Below are positions 45,231 to 56,819 of a stretch of 64,000 nt of DNA, piece after piece. A model generated the notes under the pieces. That model searched no databases, was not told the origin of the DNA, and saw nothing but the letters and a program-made list of their open reading frames with translations. Both the position numbers and the translations under genes were made by a program. Position 1 is the stretch's first letter, and each line of letters starts with the position of its first letter. Origin of the DNA: Berberis thunbergii (taxonomy: Eukaryota > Streptophyta > Magnoliopsida > Ranunculales > Berberidaceae); assembly GCA_003290165.1 (NCBI GenBank), contig QNQO01008311.1, positions 124,001-188,000 of the forward strand. Direction: 5' to 3'.

Positions 45231-46640
45231 ATGGAACATTCTACAAACCCTCAACCCTGCAGCAATCACGACAACCCTTCCACTGGTAAAGCTGAGTTAC
45301 CAATAATGCCTGCACAAAATCCAATCTCAATCGGGTTAACTGAGCCAGGTAACACAATATCACATCAAGGAATGATAACCCAATCATCTCACACATATGG
45401 TGGCACTGTCACAGATCCCTGCATGGATCAACTCCTGGCACAGATGGATCATCTGAAAAAAGTGATAGAAAAACTCACTCAGGAACGTGCTCAATCTGCT
45501 GACCATGTCCAAACACCACTACAACATAACTCTGCCAACCATGACCGAGAAGATAACGGATTATCGCAAGAAGATAGCTTTTAGAGCGATGGGATCCCTA
45601 CACAAGTTCCATTCAGGATCGAAGACAAATCCCAACGCACTGTAAGAATTGGCCAGACCACCCCTCTAATGCACTCATTTGGACTCCTTTACCAAAGAAG
45701 TTCACTCTCCCAAAGTTCAAAGCATATGATGGCACTACCGATCCGACAGACCATCTGTGACACTACCACAATATGATGGCCTTAAAAGAAAGCACGAAGT
45801 CTATTTTGTGTTGAACATTTCCAACCAGTCTCACATCCACGACAATGAGCTGGTTCAATAGTCTACCGCCCAAGTTGATAGACTCCTTCAAAGCGTTAGC
45901 CACTATTTTCATTACGAGATTCATTGGGAGCCAGTGAATGAGAAAGGGTCCACATTTCTTACTGCATATCAGGCAAAAACCTGAGGAAACCATTAAGGAG
46001 TACATTACTCATTTCACTGACGATATAACTATGATTGACGGATGCAACGACGACACGGCCATAGCCACCTTCACATCCGAATTGAAAAGGGGAGGACCAT
46101 TCTACAATTTTGTGAACCTAGACCGCCCAAAGAATATGGTGACTCTATTGAAGACCGCTAAAAAATATATCACTCTCGAGGAGATGGTGGCTGCTAAGAA
46201 GAATAACAAAATCTAAAAAGAAACATGCTTCAGTTAATTGGGATAGAAGGGAAGAAAGATGAAGAAATGACAAACCTAGGGAAAAAAATGGTTGGTCAAA
46301 AAGATATCGAACCAATGCAGGTCCGAGTTCATAAGAAAAAATCTGGAAGGCTGCAATCTGGAAAATTTGGATATGATCGGTCGACAAATACACTCAACGA
46401 GACATACAAATTGTTCATGACTTTAAATACAAGTTGAGCTGAGGTCCTGAAGACCATGGCAAAATGGGAAGATGTTAAATGGCAACCCAAAATGAGAAGG
46501 GGTCCAAAGGGGCAAAATAAGAGCAAATATTGCTCTTATCACAAGGGCTACGGGCACAAAACCGAACACTGGTACAACTTGAAGGATGAAATCGAGCACC
46601 AAATCCAAAAAGGATGACTCTGAGAGTTCAATAGGCGGGA
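45231..46640 (+). pseudogene. Tat-1 gag
   Basis: ATG at 45231 opens a 117-codon frame (MEHSTNPQPCSNHDN..., with DQLLAQMDHLKKVIEKLTQE as a likely coiled coil). After a stop, the capsid part follows in shifted frames: 45938-46216 reads FLLHIRQKPEETIKEYITHF and DGCNDDTAIATFTSELKRGG. The zinc-knuckle-like YCSYHKGYGHKTEHWYNLKD lies near 46530-46590. Stops and slips separate them. The start matches the gag start of Tat-2 (minus strand near 63690). Confidence 0.85.
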
Positions 46641-46821
46641 AGACTCCAAAGGGAAAGAGAAGGCGGACGCTACTACCAAATCAAATGAGCGAACAAGGGA
46701 GCTGATATATGTCTTGCATGGCATGACTTGAGAGGAGTTATCCAATCGATCGCGAAAGTGATCAATCCAGGATTTATGAACAAGGATCTGAAATCTAGAG
46801 CCTTTCGTACAACGCACCAAA

Positions 46822-47330
46822 ATGACACAACGAACTCTGACCTTCTCCAACAAGGACGCAAAGGGAGTCCATTTCCCTCATAACGACGCTCTGGTGATTT
46901 CTATACTAATAGCCAGGTGGGAGATCAAAAGAGTACTGGTCAACGCGGGTAACTCAGCCAACCTTCTGTACCTAACAGCGTTCCGTAATATGCAATTCAC
47001 GGAAGAAATGTTCTTGCCCAATGATCAACCAATGGTGGGTTTCAGCGGTGAACAGTGTCGTCCATTCTAAATAATCCAATTACTAATCGAAGCGGGAAAA
47101 CCAAGTAGACGACGAGTCTTGTTTACAAATTTCAATGTTGTCGACGCTCCATTCGTGTACATTATGCTTATCAGACGTCCTTGGATATATGAGATGGGTG
47201 CAGTGTCCTCCACTGTGCATCAATGCCTGAAGTACCATACCGATGACGACGTTGGGATAATCAAATGAGACCAGCCAGTAGCACGTGAATCCCACTATGT
47301 AGCAATGAAAACTCCGCACAGATAGCAACC
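46822..47330 (+). pseudogene. Tat-1 protease
   Basis: RTLTFSNKDAKGVHFPHNDA LVISILIARWEIKRVLVNAG NSANLLYL: the active site 'VDxGSSAD' reads VNAGNSAN, so the catalytic Asp is Asn. GFSGEQCRPF and a later GAVSSTVHQCLKY tail follow with stops, aligned with Tat-2's 63045-63530. Inactive. Confidence 0.85.
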
Positions 47331-47352
47331 ACTGCAATGACCAGAGGAGTCG

Positions 47353-48300
47353 TTGCACCAACCTGGTCGAATAAACTCTGACCTCTCGGACGAAAATACG
47401 GCGCCAACCAGTCCAAGAGATCAACCAAATACTAGACAAGCAAAAGAAGAAACAATAGTAGTCTACTTGGACAATGGAGAGGAAGACAAAATAGTTCAGA
47501 TTGGCACGAAAATCCACCTAGAATTAGCCAAGAAGCTTATCCAACTACTAAAGGATAACTTGGATGTTTTTGCCTGGACAATGAAAGATATGGTAGGAAT
47601 TGACCCCTCTGTCAGTACTCATAGATTGCAAGTTAATTCGAATAAAAAGCCAATCCGACATAAAAGAAGGTCAGTTGCCCCCAGAACACAACCAAACAAT
47701 AAATGAGGTACACCGTCTGATAACTGTAGGGATGATTAGGAAATCTCATTCCCCGGATTGGTTAGCTAACATAGTCTTAGTGAAGAAGAAGAAAAACGAC
47801 AAGTGGAGAGTATGTGTAGGTTACTCTGATCTGAACAAAGCATGCCCAAAAGACAATTTCCCACTCTCTTGTATAGATCAAATAGTGGATGCAATTGTCG
47901 GACACGAACTTTGAACTTTATGGATACATACCCTGGCTACAACAAGATACAGATGCACCAGCCTGACTAAGAAAATACATCTTTCATAATAGAAAGAGGT
48001 ACATACTGTTACAGAGTGATGTCATTCGGACTAAAGAATGCAGGAGCAATGTACCAACATCTTGTCAACTGAATGTTCAAATACCAGATAGGCAACACAA
48101 TGGAAGTGTACATTGATGATATGTTGGTCAAAAGCTCACGCAGAGCAAACCATTTCAAACACCTTGAATAGACCTTCTCCTAGCTCGAAGATATAAAATG
48201 AAGTTGAATCCAGAAAAGTCTTCATTTGGAGTAGAATTAGGTAAATTCTTCGGATACATGGTCAATCAAAGAGAAATCGAAGTTGATCCAAAGTAGATAC
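47353..48300 (+). pseudogene. Tat-1 reverse transcriptase
   Basis: NLDVFAWTMKDMVGIDPSVS THRLQV, then KKPIRHKRRSVAP, LITVGMIRKSHSPDWLANIV LVKKK, WRVCVGYSDLNKACPKDNFP L, and in later frames MSFGLKNAGAMYQHLVN and MEVYIDDMLVKSS, with an intact YIDD box (about 48105-48130). Frame slips at about 47690 and 47915. Confidence 0.88.
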
Positions 48301-49400
48301 AAGTACTCCTCAACATGCAGTCGCCGACTAAAATAAAGGGTGTGCAAAGCCTCAACGGCAGAATAACATCTTTGAACAGATTCATTTCCAGATCATCAGA
48401 CAAATGTCTACCATTCTTCAAAATCTTGAAAGGAAATAAGAGAATCAAATGGAATGAAAAATGCGAAAAAACTTTCCAAAGCTTGAAGGCATACATGGGG
48501 AGCACAAAACTGTTGTCAAAATCAAGCATGGGAGAAACATTGTATTATACTTATCCATGTCCGACCATGCGATAAGCTCAGCATTGATACGAGAGGAGAA
48601 GGGCGCACAAAAGTCAGTAAACTACGTCAGCAAAACACTTGCAGATGCAGACATTAACTACCTGGCTTAGGAGAAACTGGCACTCACCCTGATTGTATCT
48701 TCAAGAAAGCTACGACCATATTTTCAAGCTCAACCCATCATTATCATGACTGAAAAATCGCTTCTGTCAGTACTGCATAAACTAGAACTATTTGGAAGGA
48801 TGGTGAAATAGGCGATAGAGCTCGAGCAATTTGGCATCGGCTATGCTCCTAAAACCGCAATAAAATCTCATGCATTAGCGGACTTCATCGTTGAATTCAC
48901 AGGCAGCAACGAACTTCGACAAGACAACAATCACGAACAGGAACAAAAGGAACGAGTTGTTCACGAATGGATCTTTCGCTCTGATGGAGCGTCCAACGAG
49001 TCGAAAAGCGGAGCTGACATAATTCTATATAACTAAGAAGGGGTCATGTTGGGAAAGGCAATAAAGTTCAGTTTCAAAGTCTCAAACAACAAAGCCGAAT
49101 ACGAAGCAGTGATAGGTAGTTTGCAGTTGGCTAAACACTTGGGAATAGAAGAAATTGGTATCTTTACTCACTTCAATTTTGTGGTAAATTAGTTGAACGA
49201 CGAATTTTAAGTCAAAGATGCCCAAATGAAAGCCTACCACCAAAAACTATCGAGTTGATGGAAAGTTTCCAAGCCGCAACGGTTTGGCGATGTGCAAGAA
49301 TAGAGAGTAAAAGAGCTGATGAACTAGCTTAGGAAGCATCACAAGTTGAAAAAAAAGATAATTCACTCGTCATGATACAAGAAAGTTCTATATACTGGAA
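48301..49400 (+). pseudogene. Tat-1 RNase H and archaeal-type RNase H
   Basis: First domain (48450-48900): LYLSMSDHAISSALIREE and VNYVSKTLADADINYLA, then KLALTLI and the IIIMTEKSLLSVLHKLELFG stretch. Second domain (48960-49330): EWIFRSDGASNESKSGADI, VSNNKAEYEAVIGSLQLAKH LGI and later RADELA, with the D and E of the aRNH active site. This second domain is the marker of Tat elements. Several stops. Confidence 0.85.
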
Positions 49401-49529
49401 AATCAAGCGCAAGAAACATGTGCAACTGGTTAGGGAAATAATTGGACAACTCCAATCCTAGCATACATAATGAATGAAGAACTTCCAACGAATAAGATGG
49501 AGGCTTGAAAACTACGAAATCGAGCAACA

Positions 49530-50545
49530 TGGTACACACTGATCAATGACAGACTCTACACGAGATCTGCCACAGGACCACTGCTAAGATGCCTCTCACC
49601 CGACGATGTTGACTATGTTCTGTGAGAGATTCACCATGGTATATGCAAAAACCATCCAGAAGGAAGAACATTAGCCCACAAAGCTCTAACATTGGGATAC
49701 TATTGGCCAACAATGCAAGCAGATGCAAATCAGCTAGTCCGTGCTTATGATAAATGCCAAAGATTTGCCCCATATTTTCACATGCTGGCTAAAATCTAAT
49801 CTCGATAAGCAGCTCGTGGCCATTCACACAATGGGGAATGGACATCGTAGGATAGTTTCCAATGTCCGACAGAAAGAAATTCCTCCTCGTAATGGTAGAT
49901 TACTTAACTAAGTGGGTAGAAGTGGAGTAGTTAGCAAAAACATGAGAGGCTAAAATCCTAAAGTTTATCTGCAAAGATATAATATGCAAATTTGGAGTAA
50001 CAAGATTAATTGTCAATGACAACGGAAAGCAATTTGAAGGCAAGAAGGTTAAGAAGTTGTGCAAAATTTGAGCATCCAACAACATTTCTTAGCACCCGCC
50101 CATCCACAAGCAAATGGACAAGCCGAGGTCACCAACAGAACAGTCCTAGAGGAGATAAAAAGGGAAGCTCGAAACATCGAAAAGACTGTGGGTGTTCGAA
50201 TTACCAGGCATCCTTTGAGCTTACAGAACATCGACATGAGAAACCCTGTTTGCCATCGCATACGGATCTGAAGTAATGATACCAATAGAAATTGGTATGC
50301 CTACATTCAAAATTGAAGAGTTTCGAGCAGAGGATAACAACGAAGCATTGAGGGTCGAATTAAATCTCCTCGAAAAGAAGCGACAAAAGGCTTCGATCAA
50401 AACAACAGCCTACCAACAACGGATGGCTAGCTACTATAACAAAAAGTAAAGCCTCTCACATTCAATATCGACGATTGGGTACTCCATAAAATTCAATTCA
50501 ACACAAAGGAACCAGGCGTGGGCAAACTGAATCCAAATTGGGTAT
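49530..50545 (+). pseudogene. Tat-1 integrase
   Basis: Zinc domain: EIHHGICKNHPEGRTLAHKA then YYWPTMQADANQLVRAYDKC QRF. Core: PFTQWGMDIVG, KFLLVMVDYLTKWVE, ICKFGVTRLIVNDNGKQFEG (catalytic Asp kept), HPQANGQAEVTNRTVLEE (catalytic Glu) in another frame, then YGSEVMIPIEIGMPTF and ELNLLEKKR. The tail breaks off at about 50545. Multiple stops. Confidence 0.88.
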
Positions 50546-51480
50546 TCCGAAAAAGTCTGCAATTTCCCTCCAAATTGTTTTTTCTTCACGTTTCTTCCTC
50601 TTCGCTGCTTCTTATCTATGCGACTAGCTCTTCTTCCTACAAGAGAATGAAACTCAGAGGATGGGTGAGAGAGGAATAATAAGGCGAGGGTGCAAGGTGA
50701 ACTCGTTCCTATTTAGTGGTGGTTGCCAAACGTTGTGGTGCAAGGTGTTGTTTCTATCTCGTGTGTGATAGGGATAGAGAGAGATGAAAATAGATGAGGG
50801 GAAATAAGAGAGAGAGGCGAGAGGGAACGATGTTCTCTGTGTGGCTGGCAATGAAAGAAAGAAGGGAAGAGGCATGTGAATCGAGAAGGAGATGGTTGTG
50901 AGAAGGAGGCGGTATGTTTGGTGAATTGCTGTCAAAAGGTGGCAATGGTGTAAAAGAGACATGACTAAATAGAGAAAAACAAAAGAGGGGAAGATGGTGG
51001 TTCGTGGTGGCTATGTGAAGAGATTGTAAGGAGGTGATGAGGGTGACGAGATGGTGGTAGTTGGTTCTTCTATCGAGCAAAAATCACCGACGATGAGGTG
51101 CGAAAAGCGGAGAAAGTGAGATGGAGAGGGAGATAATGGTGGTTGCCAGAGAAGAAGGAAACACGGCATGAAAAAAGATAAGGAGAAGAGATGAGAGAGG
51201 AGAAAAAAAGATTAAATAGGTTTTTTTTCTCCAGTTTAGGTTGGGCTTGGGTTTCGGTTAAGACAAAGTTGGATTTGGGTTTTTATGTCAATGTTTGGGC
51301 TTGGGCTCTATCATCGACTTCACTGTCCGCCCCAGTTCAGGCTAGCTCTTCCAAATTCATCCCGCTAATGCGATTTCATTGTTTAAGCTCTAATTCCGGC
51401 AAAAACATAAAACGAAAATAATTAGAATAAAATACAATATTTGAAATATTAACAAATATAAATTCAAAGATATTTTATGT
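50546..51480. other. Junction region between the two Tat elements, origin unclear
   Basis: From 50546 to about 51200 the minus strand is CT-rich with overlapping low-complexity open frames (50654-50962, 50754-51080; runs of His, Ser, Leu, Pro), reminiscent of a retroelement LTR or leader. From 51225 a T-rich tract leads to ggttgggcttgggtttcgg and the AT-rich 51410-51480. No LTR ends or TSD found. Confidence 0.35.
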
Positions 51481-51489
51481 AATAATTAT

Positions 51490-52300
51490 GTGAATATCAA
51501 CGGCGTGCTCGATCTTGCCAAGTGGTCAGATGATGATCCTCATGTCATCAGTAATAGGATGATGCAACTCGCCCTGGAGCTGTCTCGTGATCCAACTAGT
51601 ACAAAGACCATAGTTGACTTAGGCTACAAACTTATGTTTGACGAGGTTGAGGTTGAAGTTGACCGTGGTCAAAGTTCCAAGTCTCCTCCTTCTCCAACTT
51701 GTTTTGCCAATGTAATGGAATTGCCTGCTTTTTCTCTCGTTCGTCTCACACTTGCCACCGTTGTCCTGAAAAAATGGCTACAGTGGTACTTCATCCCACG
51801 CTACTGTTAAGTCAGAAACTTTTGCGAGGCTTACTATTGTTGAAGGAGAACTTGTGTCGACCAGGAGTGAACTTTCAGCGGTTACGAACAGGTTAAGGGT
51901 TGCAGAAGCAGTGGACTGGAATAGGGTCGTTGATGGCAAATTGAGATCATCGACTTTATTGAATGGGAGGTGGGTTTCGATATGTCAAAATATCATGATT
52001 TGGTTGACCAAGTCTTTGAAAACGATGACGATGAGGGATATATTCCGGATTAGCCAAGAGATCTGGCTAACAAAGGTCAACTGTCTTCTCCTCCCTCCGA
52101 TTTTGTTGTTATGGTCGAGACCAATCCTGTCGGTGGAGGTAAAACACCACCATCATTTGCTGAATAGAAGGGTCCGACTCCTTCCAAAGACAAGACTTCT
52201 GCTCCTCTTACTGATCATACCATTGTAGTTGATACTCAACCTCCTCTATCAATCCCTGCTTCAATCTTTTTTGTTATCTTCTCTCCCATTATTGTATTTT
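51490..52300 (+). pseudogene. ORF antisense to Tat-2, between pol and the missing 3' LTR
   Basis: On the plus strand, opposite to the element, frames of 106, 65 and 124 codons overlap and can be followed as one product with frame slips: VLDLAKWSDDDPHVISNRMM QLALELSRD, then KTIVDLGYKLMFDEVEVEVD, then a coiled-coil-like ETFARLTIVEGELVSTRSEL, then an acidic part YHDLVDQVFENDDDEGYI. Tat elements of several plants are known to carry an extra antisense ORF at this place, of unknown role. That position and the non-pol content fit. Stops and slips suggest decay. It could alternatively be a captured host fragment. Confidence 0.55.
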
Positions 52301-52639
52301 TTTTCCCAGATATAACCAAATAGATGATGAATGAAATTTTCTTTTTGTTTTACTTGTGTGTTTTTTGATTCTGTCTTTTTCGTAATGATTTGCATGTCTC
52401 TGCTTATTTACTGTTTCTTTGGAAATTGTTGTAGTCGTAGCCTGACTAACGCTGTTATCTAGTCATATGCAATAAATATGGTCTGACTTCATCATTTTTC
52501 CTTGTACATCTCTTTGTTTAACTTAGTAGTTTAGACTTGGCTGAATTTCTGCTTTTGAACTTGCTTCTTAGTTGTCTGAAACTTTTGATACATTCTGACT
52601 TGTTAGATGTACTCCATGATCCGATATTGTGATCGGTTT
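52301..52639. other. AT-rich spacer between antisense ORF and tandem array
   Basis: T-rich plus strand, no ORF. Single copies of the array phrase (tctgacttgttagatgt, 52595) appear at its right end. Confidence 0.4.
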
Positions 52640-53500
52640 AGAGGCTGTACGACTAAGTCTAACATAGGTATCCTGAATTTTTTAAGTACACTTCTTGGTT
52701 CGACTTGTTGGTCGGGACAGAAGATTTTTATTAGTATGACTTATATATCCAGACTAAATACTCTTTGTCGTCTAATATGTTAATCGGGCCAGAAGATTTT
52801 TTATTAAGTTTGACTTATACGTCCAAACTTTTTTTAAACACACTTCATGGTCTAACATGTTAGTCGGGCTAGGAGATTTACGAGTAAGTTTGACTTAAAC
52901 ATCCAGACTCTTTTAATCACACTTCATGGTCCAACATGTTAGTCAGACCAAAAGATTTACGAGTAAGTCTGACCTATACGTCCAGACTCTTTTAAGCACA
53001 CTTCGTGGTCCGACATATTAGCCGAGCAATAAGAATTACGAGTAAGTCTGACTTATACGTCCAGACTCTTTTAAGCATACTTCGTGGTCTGACATGTTAG
53101 TCGAGGCAGAAGATTTACGAGTAAGTCTGACTTATACGTCGAGACTCTTTTATGCACACTTCCTGATCCGACATGTTAATTGAGCCAGAAGATTTATGAC
53201 TAAGTCTTTATAGGTTCAAACTCTTTTAAGCACACTTCGTGGTTCGACATGTTAGTCGAGCTAGAAGATTTACGAGTATGTCTGACTTATGCGTCTAGAC
53301 TTTTTTTTAAATATACTTCATGGTCTGACATGTTAGTCAGGCCAAAAGATTTTAGGGGTCTAACTTATATGTCCAGACTCATTAAGTTCATTTCATGGTT
53401 TATCAAATCCGACATTTTATGGGTACACATGACTTATTTGTCCCGACTCCGTTTTTAAGTTTGCCTCTTGGTCTGACATATTGGTCGAGCCAGACTGGAT
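52640..53500. repeat. Tandem array, about 11 units of about 79 bp, in Tat-2
   Basis: Units carry cacttcgtggtccgacatgt, agtcgagccagaagatttac and gtctgacttatacgtccaga. Starts of the first phrase lie near 52689, 52768, 52841, 52920, 52999, 53078, 53157, 53233, 53314, 53389 and 53465, so the period is mostly 79. Middle units are more alike than outer ones, the usual sign of unequal exchange. Arrays between pol and the 3' LTR are known in Tat/Ogre elements and can seed satellite DNA. Confidence 0.92.
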
Positions 53501-53649
53501 TAGATTGTTTGAACATGAGATGAAGGGTTCCTAGAATTCGGAAGTTGATTGATAATAGTTTTTTAAGTGTTCGACATTCCATGGTCGTTGTAGTTGTTTA
53601 TCATTCGAATCTTCTAACCAGTATGTTCATGGTATGTTGATTTTCAACA

Positions 53650-54640
53650 CTTTGTATGGAATTTCCAAGTTTAGGTTCAATTTACCCATGCCTAGTTCTT
53701 TTGTATTGAGTTGGACTTTTCTGATCACCCAGTCGTCGATGCTGAACATACAGGATTTTACATTTTATTGTAGTAATTTGTCACTCTTTGTTGGTAGGCT
53801 GTAGTTTTGATCGAGGTTTTTTCTCGTTTGTCATCGAGAAGGTCCAATCTGACTCATAGTGTTTTGTTGTTATCCACTGTTCGGAACTCTTCGGTTCTTA
53901 ATGTTGGCATGCCAATTTCTACTGGTACCATTGTCTCAGATCCGTATGCAAGGGTAAACGGTATTTCTTTGGTCGGAGTTCTCTTCGTTGTTCTGTAGGC
54001 CCAGAGGATGCCTACAAATTCGGACACCCACAATCCTTTTGATGCTTCAAGCTTCTAGGATTGTTCTGTTGGTCCATTTTTCATGTTCGTTTACTTGTAG
54101 GTGTGCGGGTGTTTAGAAGTGTTGTTTGATACTTAAGTTTTCGCACAACTTTTTGACTTTCTTTACTTTGAATTTTTTTCTATTGTAAGTGACAATTACT
54201 CTAGGGATTCCAAATCTACATATTATATCTTTCCAGATAAAGCTTTCAATTTGAGCTTCTCCAATCTTTGCCAACAGTTCTACTTATACCCATTTGGTGA
54301 AGTAATCCACTGCCATGAGGAGGAATTTCTTTTTATTGGACACTAAACGTGGTCCTACGGTGTCCATTCCCCATTGCTCAAATGGCTACAGACTACTCAT
54401 CGAGATTAGGTTTTAGCATGGCATGTGAGTGTAAGGAGCGAATCATTGACATTTGTAACAAGTCCAAACGACTTCATTTGCATCTTTTTGCATTGTTGGC
54501 AAGTAGGATCCCAATGTTAAGGCTTTGTGGGCTAATGTTCTTCCGCTTTGTATGTACGTCAAGATCGGAATCATCTAATTGTTCTCCTGATCTGTTATAC
54601 ATGTTTCTTGCACCTAGTTTTCCAGTATTTAGCTCTTCTG
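53650..54640 (-). pseudogene. Tat-2 integrase
   Basis: Reading leftward: zinc-domain remnants near 54500-54560, then GNGHRRTTFS-like and the core (about 54200-54340), with VIVTYNRKKFKVKKVKKLCE NLSIKQHF in place of 'IVTDNG.QF' (the catalytic Asp is lost). NRTILEASKGLWVSEF follows near 54030, and IPYGSETMVPVEIGMPTLRT (53890-53960) parallels Tat-1's tail. Many stops. Confidence 0.78.
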
Positions 54641-55690
54641 TACTGTGACGAGTAGATTATCAGTTTCTTCAGCTTGTGATGCATCCAATTGGCCAGTCTA
54701 TCAGCTCTGTCATTTTTCTCTATTGTGCATCGTTGAACAGTTATTGCTTTAAAGCTTTCAATCAGCTCACTTGCATTTTGATATAGGCTTTCATCCATCA
54801 TCTTTGGCTTGGAATTTGTCATTCAACTGGTTGACCACCAATTTGGAGTCGGTGAAAACGCTGACTTTTTTTACTCCGAGGTGTTTGGCCAATTGTTATC
54901 TGGCTATTATTGCTTCATATTCGGTTTCGTTGTTTGAGGCTTTGAAACTGAATTTTAGTGCATTTTCATATGTCACACCTTCCGAGTTGTATAAAATTAT
55001 TCTAGTTCCACTCCCTTTCTCGTTGGATGCTTTGTCGCAGCGCATGATCCACTCATGAGAATTTGATTCGGTGTATTCTTCCTATTGACTATTGTTCGAT
55101 CGGTGTTCGTTGATGTTTGTGAACTCGGCAATGAAATCTGCTAATGCTTGAGCTTTTATTGCAGTCTTAGGAGCATAACTGACGTCGAACTAACCGAGTC
55201 CACTGTCCATTTTACCATTCTTTTAGATAGCTATGGTTTGTGTAATACCGACTGAAGTGTTTGTTGATCATGACAGTGATGGGGTTGGCTTGAAAGTATG
55301 GTCGTAACTTTCTTGAAGATACGACCAAGGCGAGCACTAACTTCTCCAATTAGCTTCTACGTCGAGCATGTGTCTTTCTGACGTAGTAAATTGGCTTTTG
55401 TGTCATTTTCCTCTCGTATTAGTGTCATTTTCCTCTCGTATTAGTGTTGTTCAGACACTGATAAGTACAAATACATTATTTCTCCTATTTTTGGCTTTAA
55501 CAATAGTTCAATGCTCCCCATGTATGCCTTCAGGCTTTGGAAAGCCTTTTTTCGCATTCCTCACCCCATTTGAACCTTTTTTTTGTCTTTCAAGATCTTG
55601 AAGAAGGGAAAACTCTTGTCTGACAACCTGGAAATGAATCTGTTCAAGGCTGCTATCCTACCATTGAGGCTTTGTACTCCTTTAATGTTG
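54641..55690 (-). pseudogene. Tat-2 RNase H and archaeal-type RNase H
   Basis: First domain (about 55080-55680) in broken frames, including the AYMGSIELLLK stretch near 55520. Second domain (54640-55060): residues SWVVNQLNDKFQAKDDG-like and segment 54595-54822, ESFKAITVQRCTIEKNDRAD RLAN, the aRNH C-terminal helix. The lineage marker domain is thus present in both Tat copies. Confidence 0.78.
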
Positions 55691-55699
55691 GTAGGTGAC

Positions 55700-56460
55700 T
55701 GCTTGTTGAGAAACACTTGTATTTATTTTGAATCGGCTTCGATTCCTCTCTGATTGACCATGTATCTGAGGAATTTCCCTGATTCTACCATGGACGTACA
55801 TTGTTTCAGGTTTAGTTTCATTTTGTACTTTTGGAGGGGGAATAAGGCTTGCTCGAGGTCTTTGATGTGGTCATTTTTGCTTAGGTTCTTGACTAGCAAG
55901 TCGTCAATGTACACCTCCATGGTCTTGCCTATATGATCTTTGAACATTCTGTTCACAAGACGTTGGTACATGGCTCCTGCATTCTTTAGTTCGAATGACA
56001 TCACTTGGTAGGAATGTGTCCCTCTTTCTGTTATGAAATATGTTTTCTTCTGTTCGGGTGAATGCATTTGTATCTAGTTGTAACCAGAGTATGCGTCCAT
56101 AAAGCTTAGAAGCTCGTGTCTGGAAGTGGCACCCACTATCTGATCTATTCGTGGGAGTGGGAAACTATCTTTCGGGCAAGCCTTATTTAGATCCTTGTAG
56201 TTTATACACACCCTCCATTTACCATTCTTTTTCTTAACCAAAACTGTGTTGGCCAGCCAGTTCGGGTAGTGGGATTCCTTGATCATTCCAGCATTCATTA
56301 AATGATGCACCTCCTCATTGATTGCTTGGTTACGCTCTGGGGCAACTGGCATTCTTTTATGCCGGATTGGCTTCTTATCCGAGTTGACTTGCAACCTGTG
56401 AGTGATGACGGAGGGATCAATGCCTACCATGTGCTTCATTGTCCTGGTTGTCTTTCAATA
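55700..56460 (-). pseudogene. Tat-2 reverse transcriptase, nearly open
   Basis: Segment 56074-56439 (121 codons open): MVGIDPSVITHRLQVNSDKK, GMIKESHYPNWLANTVLVKK KNG, WRVCINYKDLNKACPKDSFP and LLSFMDAYSGYN with the first catalytic Asp. One frame break, then 55723-56067 (114 codons open): MSFELKNAGAMYQRLVNRMF, MEVYIDDLLVKNLSKNDHI (intact YIDD) and GIEADSK. It is the best preserved coding region of the window's retroelements, with only one visible break between the two parts. Confidence 0.92.
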
Positions 56461-56676
56461 GTTGGATTGGTTGCTTAGTTAGTTCTGGGTGAAGTTTTGT
56501 GTCAATCCGGAGTGTTTTTCTTTCTTCTTCACCGTTTAGATGGACTGGTGTTTTTTGCTTCTTTCGGTTGTACAGTGTTTGGTCAGCTTCTTGGACTAAT
56601 TGGAGTTGTGTTGTCCTCTAGTAAGCCGTGATTGATTTGTAATTGATATGGTTGTTGTAATGGCTCCTATGGTCGT
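56461..56676 (-). other. Tat-2 linker between protease and RT
   Basis: Readable minus-strand wording (ELTKQPIQLLKDNQDNEA) matches Tat-1's 'ELAKKLIQLLKDNLDVF' segment. It continues on the other side of CACTA-2 at 63036. Confidence 0.7.
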
Positions 56677-56819
56677 TACTACACCAAATGGTTAATTAGT
56701 AACATTAATAGTTTTTAATTTGTAACTTTTCATTGTGTTACTAATTATTTACTTAAGTTACTATTAGCATTTTTATAAATATATTATTTATAAAAATAAC
56801 TAAAACAATTACTCTACTC

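Larger units (their letters stand above)
44622..50545 (+). mobile_element. Tat-1: Tat-type Ty3/gypsy element, 3' truncated
   Basis: 5' LTR (44622-45130), primer site, gag, protease, RT, RNase H, a second (archaeal-type) RNase H and integrase follow on the plus strand. The extra RNase H marks the Tat lineage. The coding sequence stops abruptly at about 50545 within the integrase C-terminal tail (TKEPGVGKLNPNW-like), and no 3' LTR follows. Stops throughout. Confidence 0.88.

Noticed and set aside
46145..46853. Minus-strand open frames in the Tat-1 gag-protease region, and others at 47083-47517
   Set aside because: They are shadows of the plus-strand retroelement reading frame.
50654..51080. 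Minus-strand frames of about 100 codons as a gene
   Set aside because: Low-complexity composition and overlapping alternate frames; no motif or splice context.
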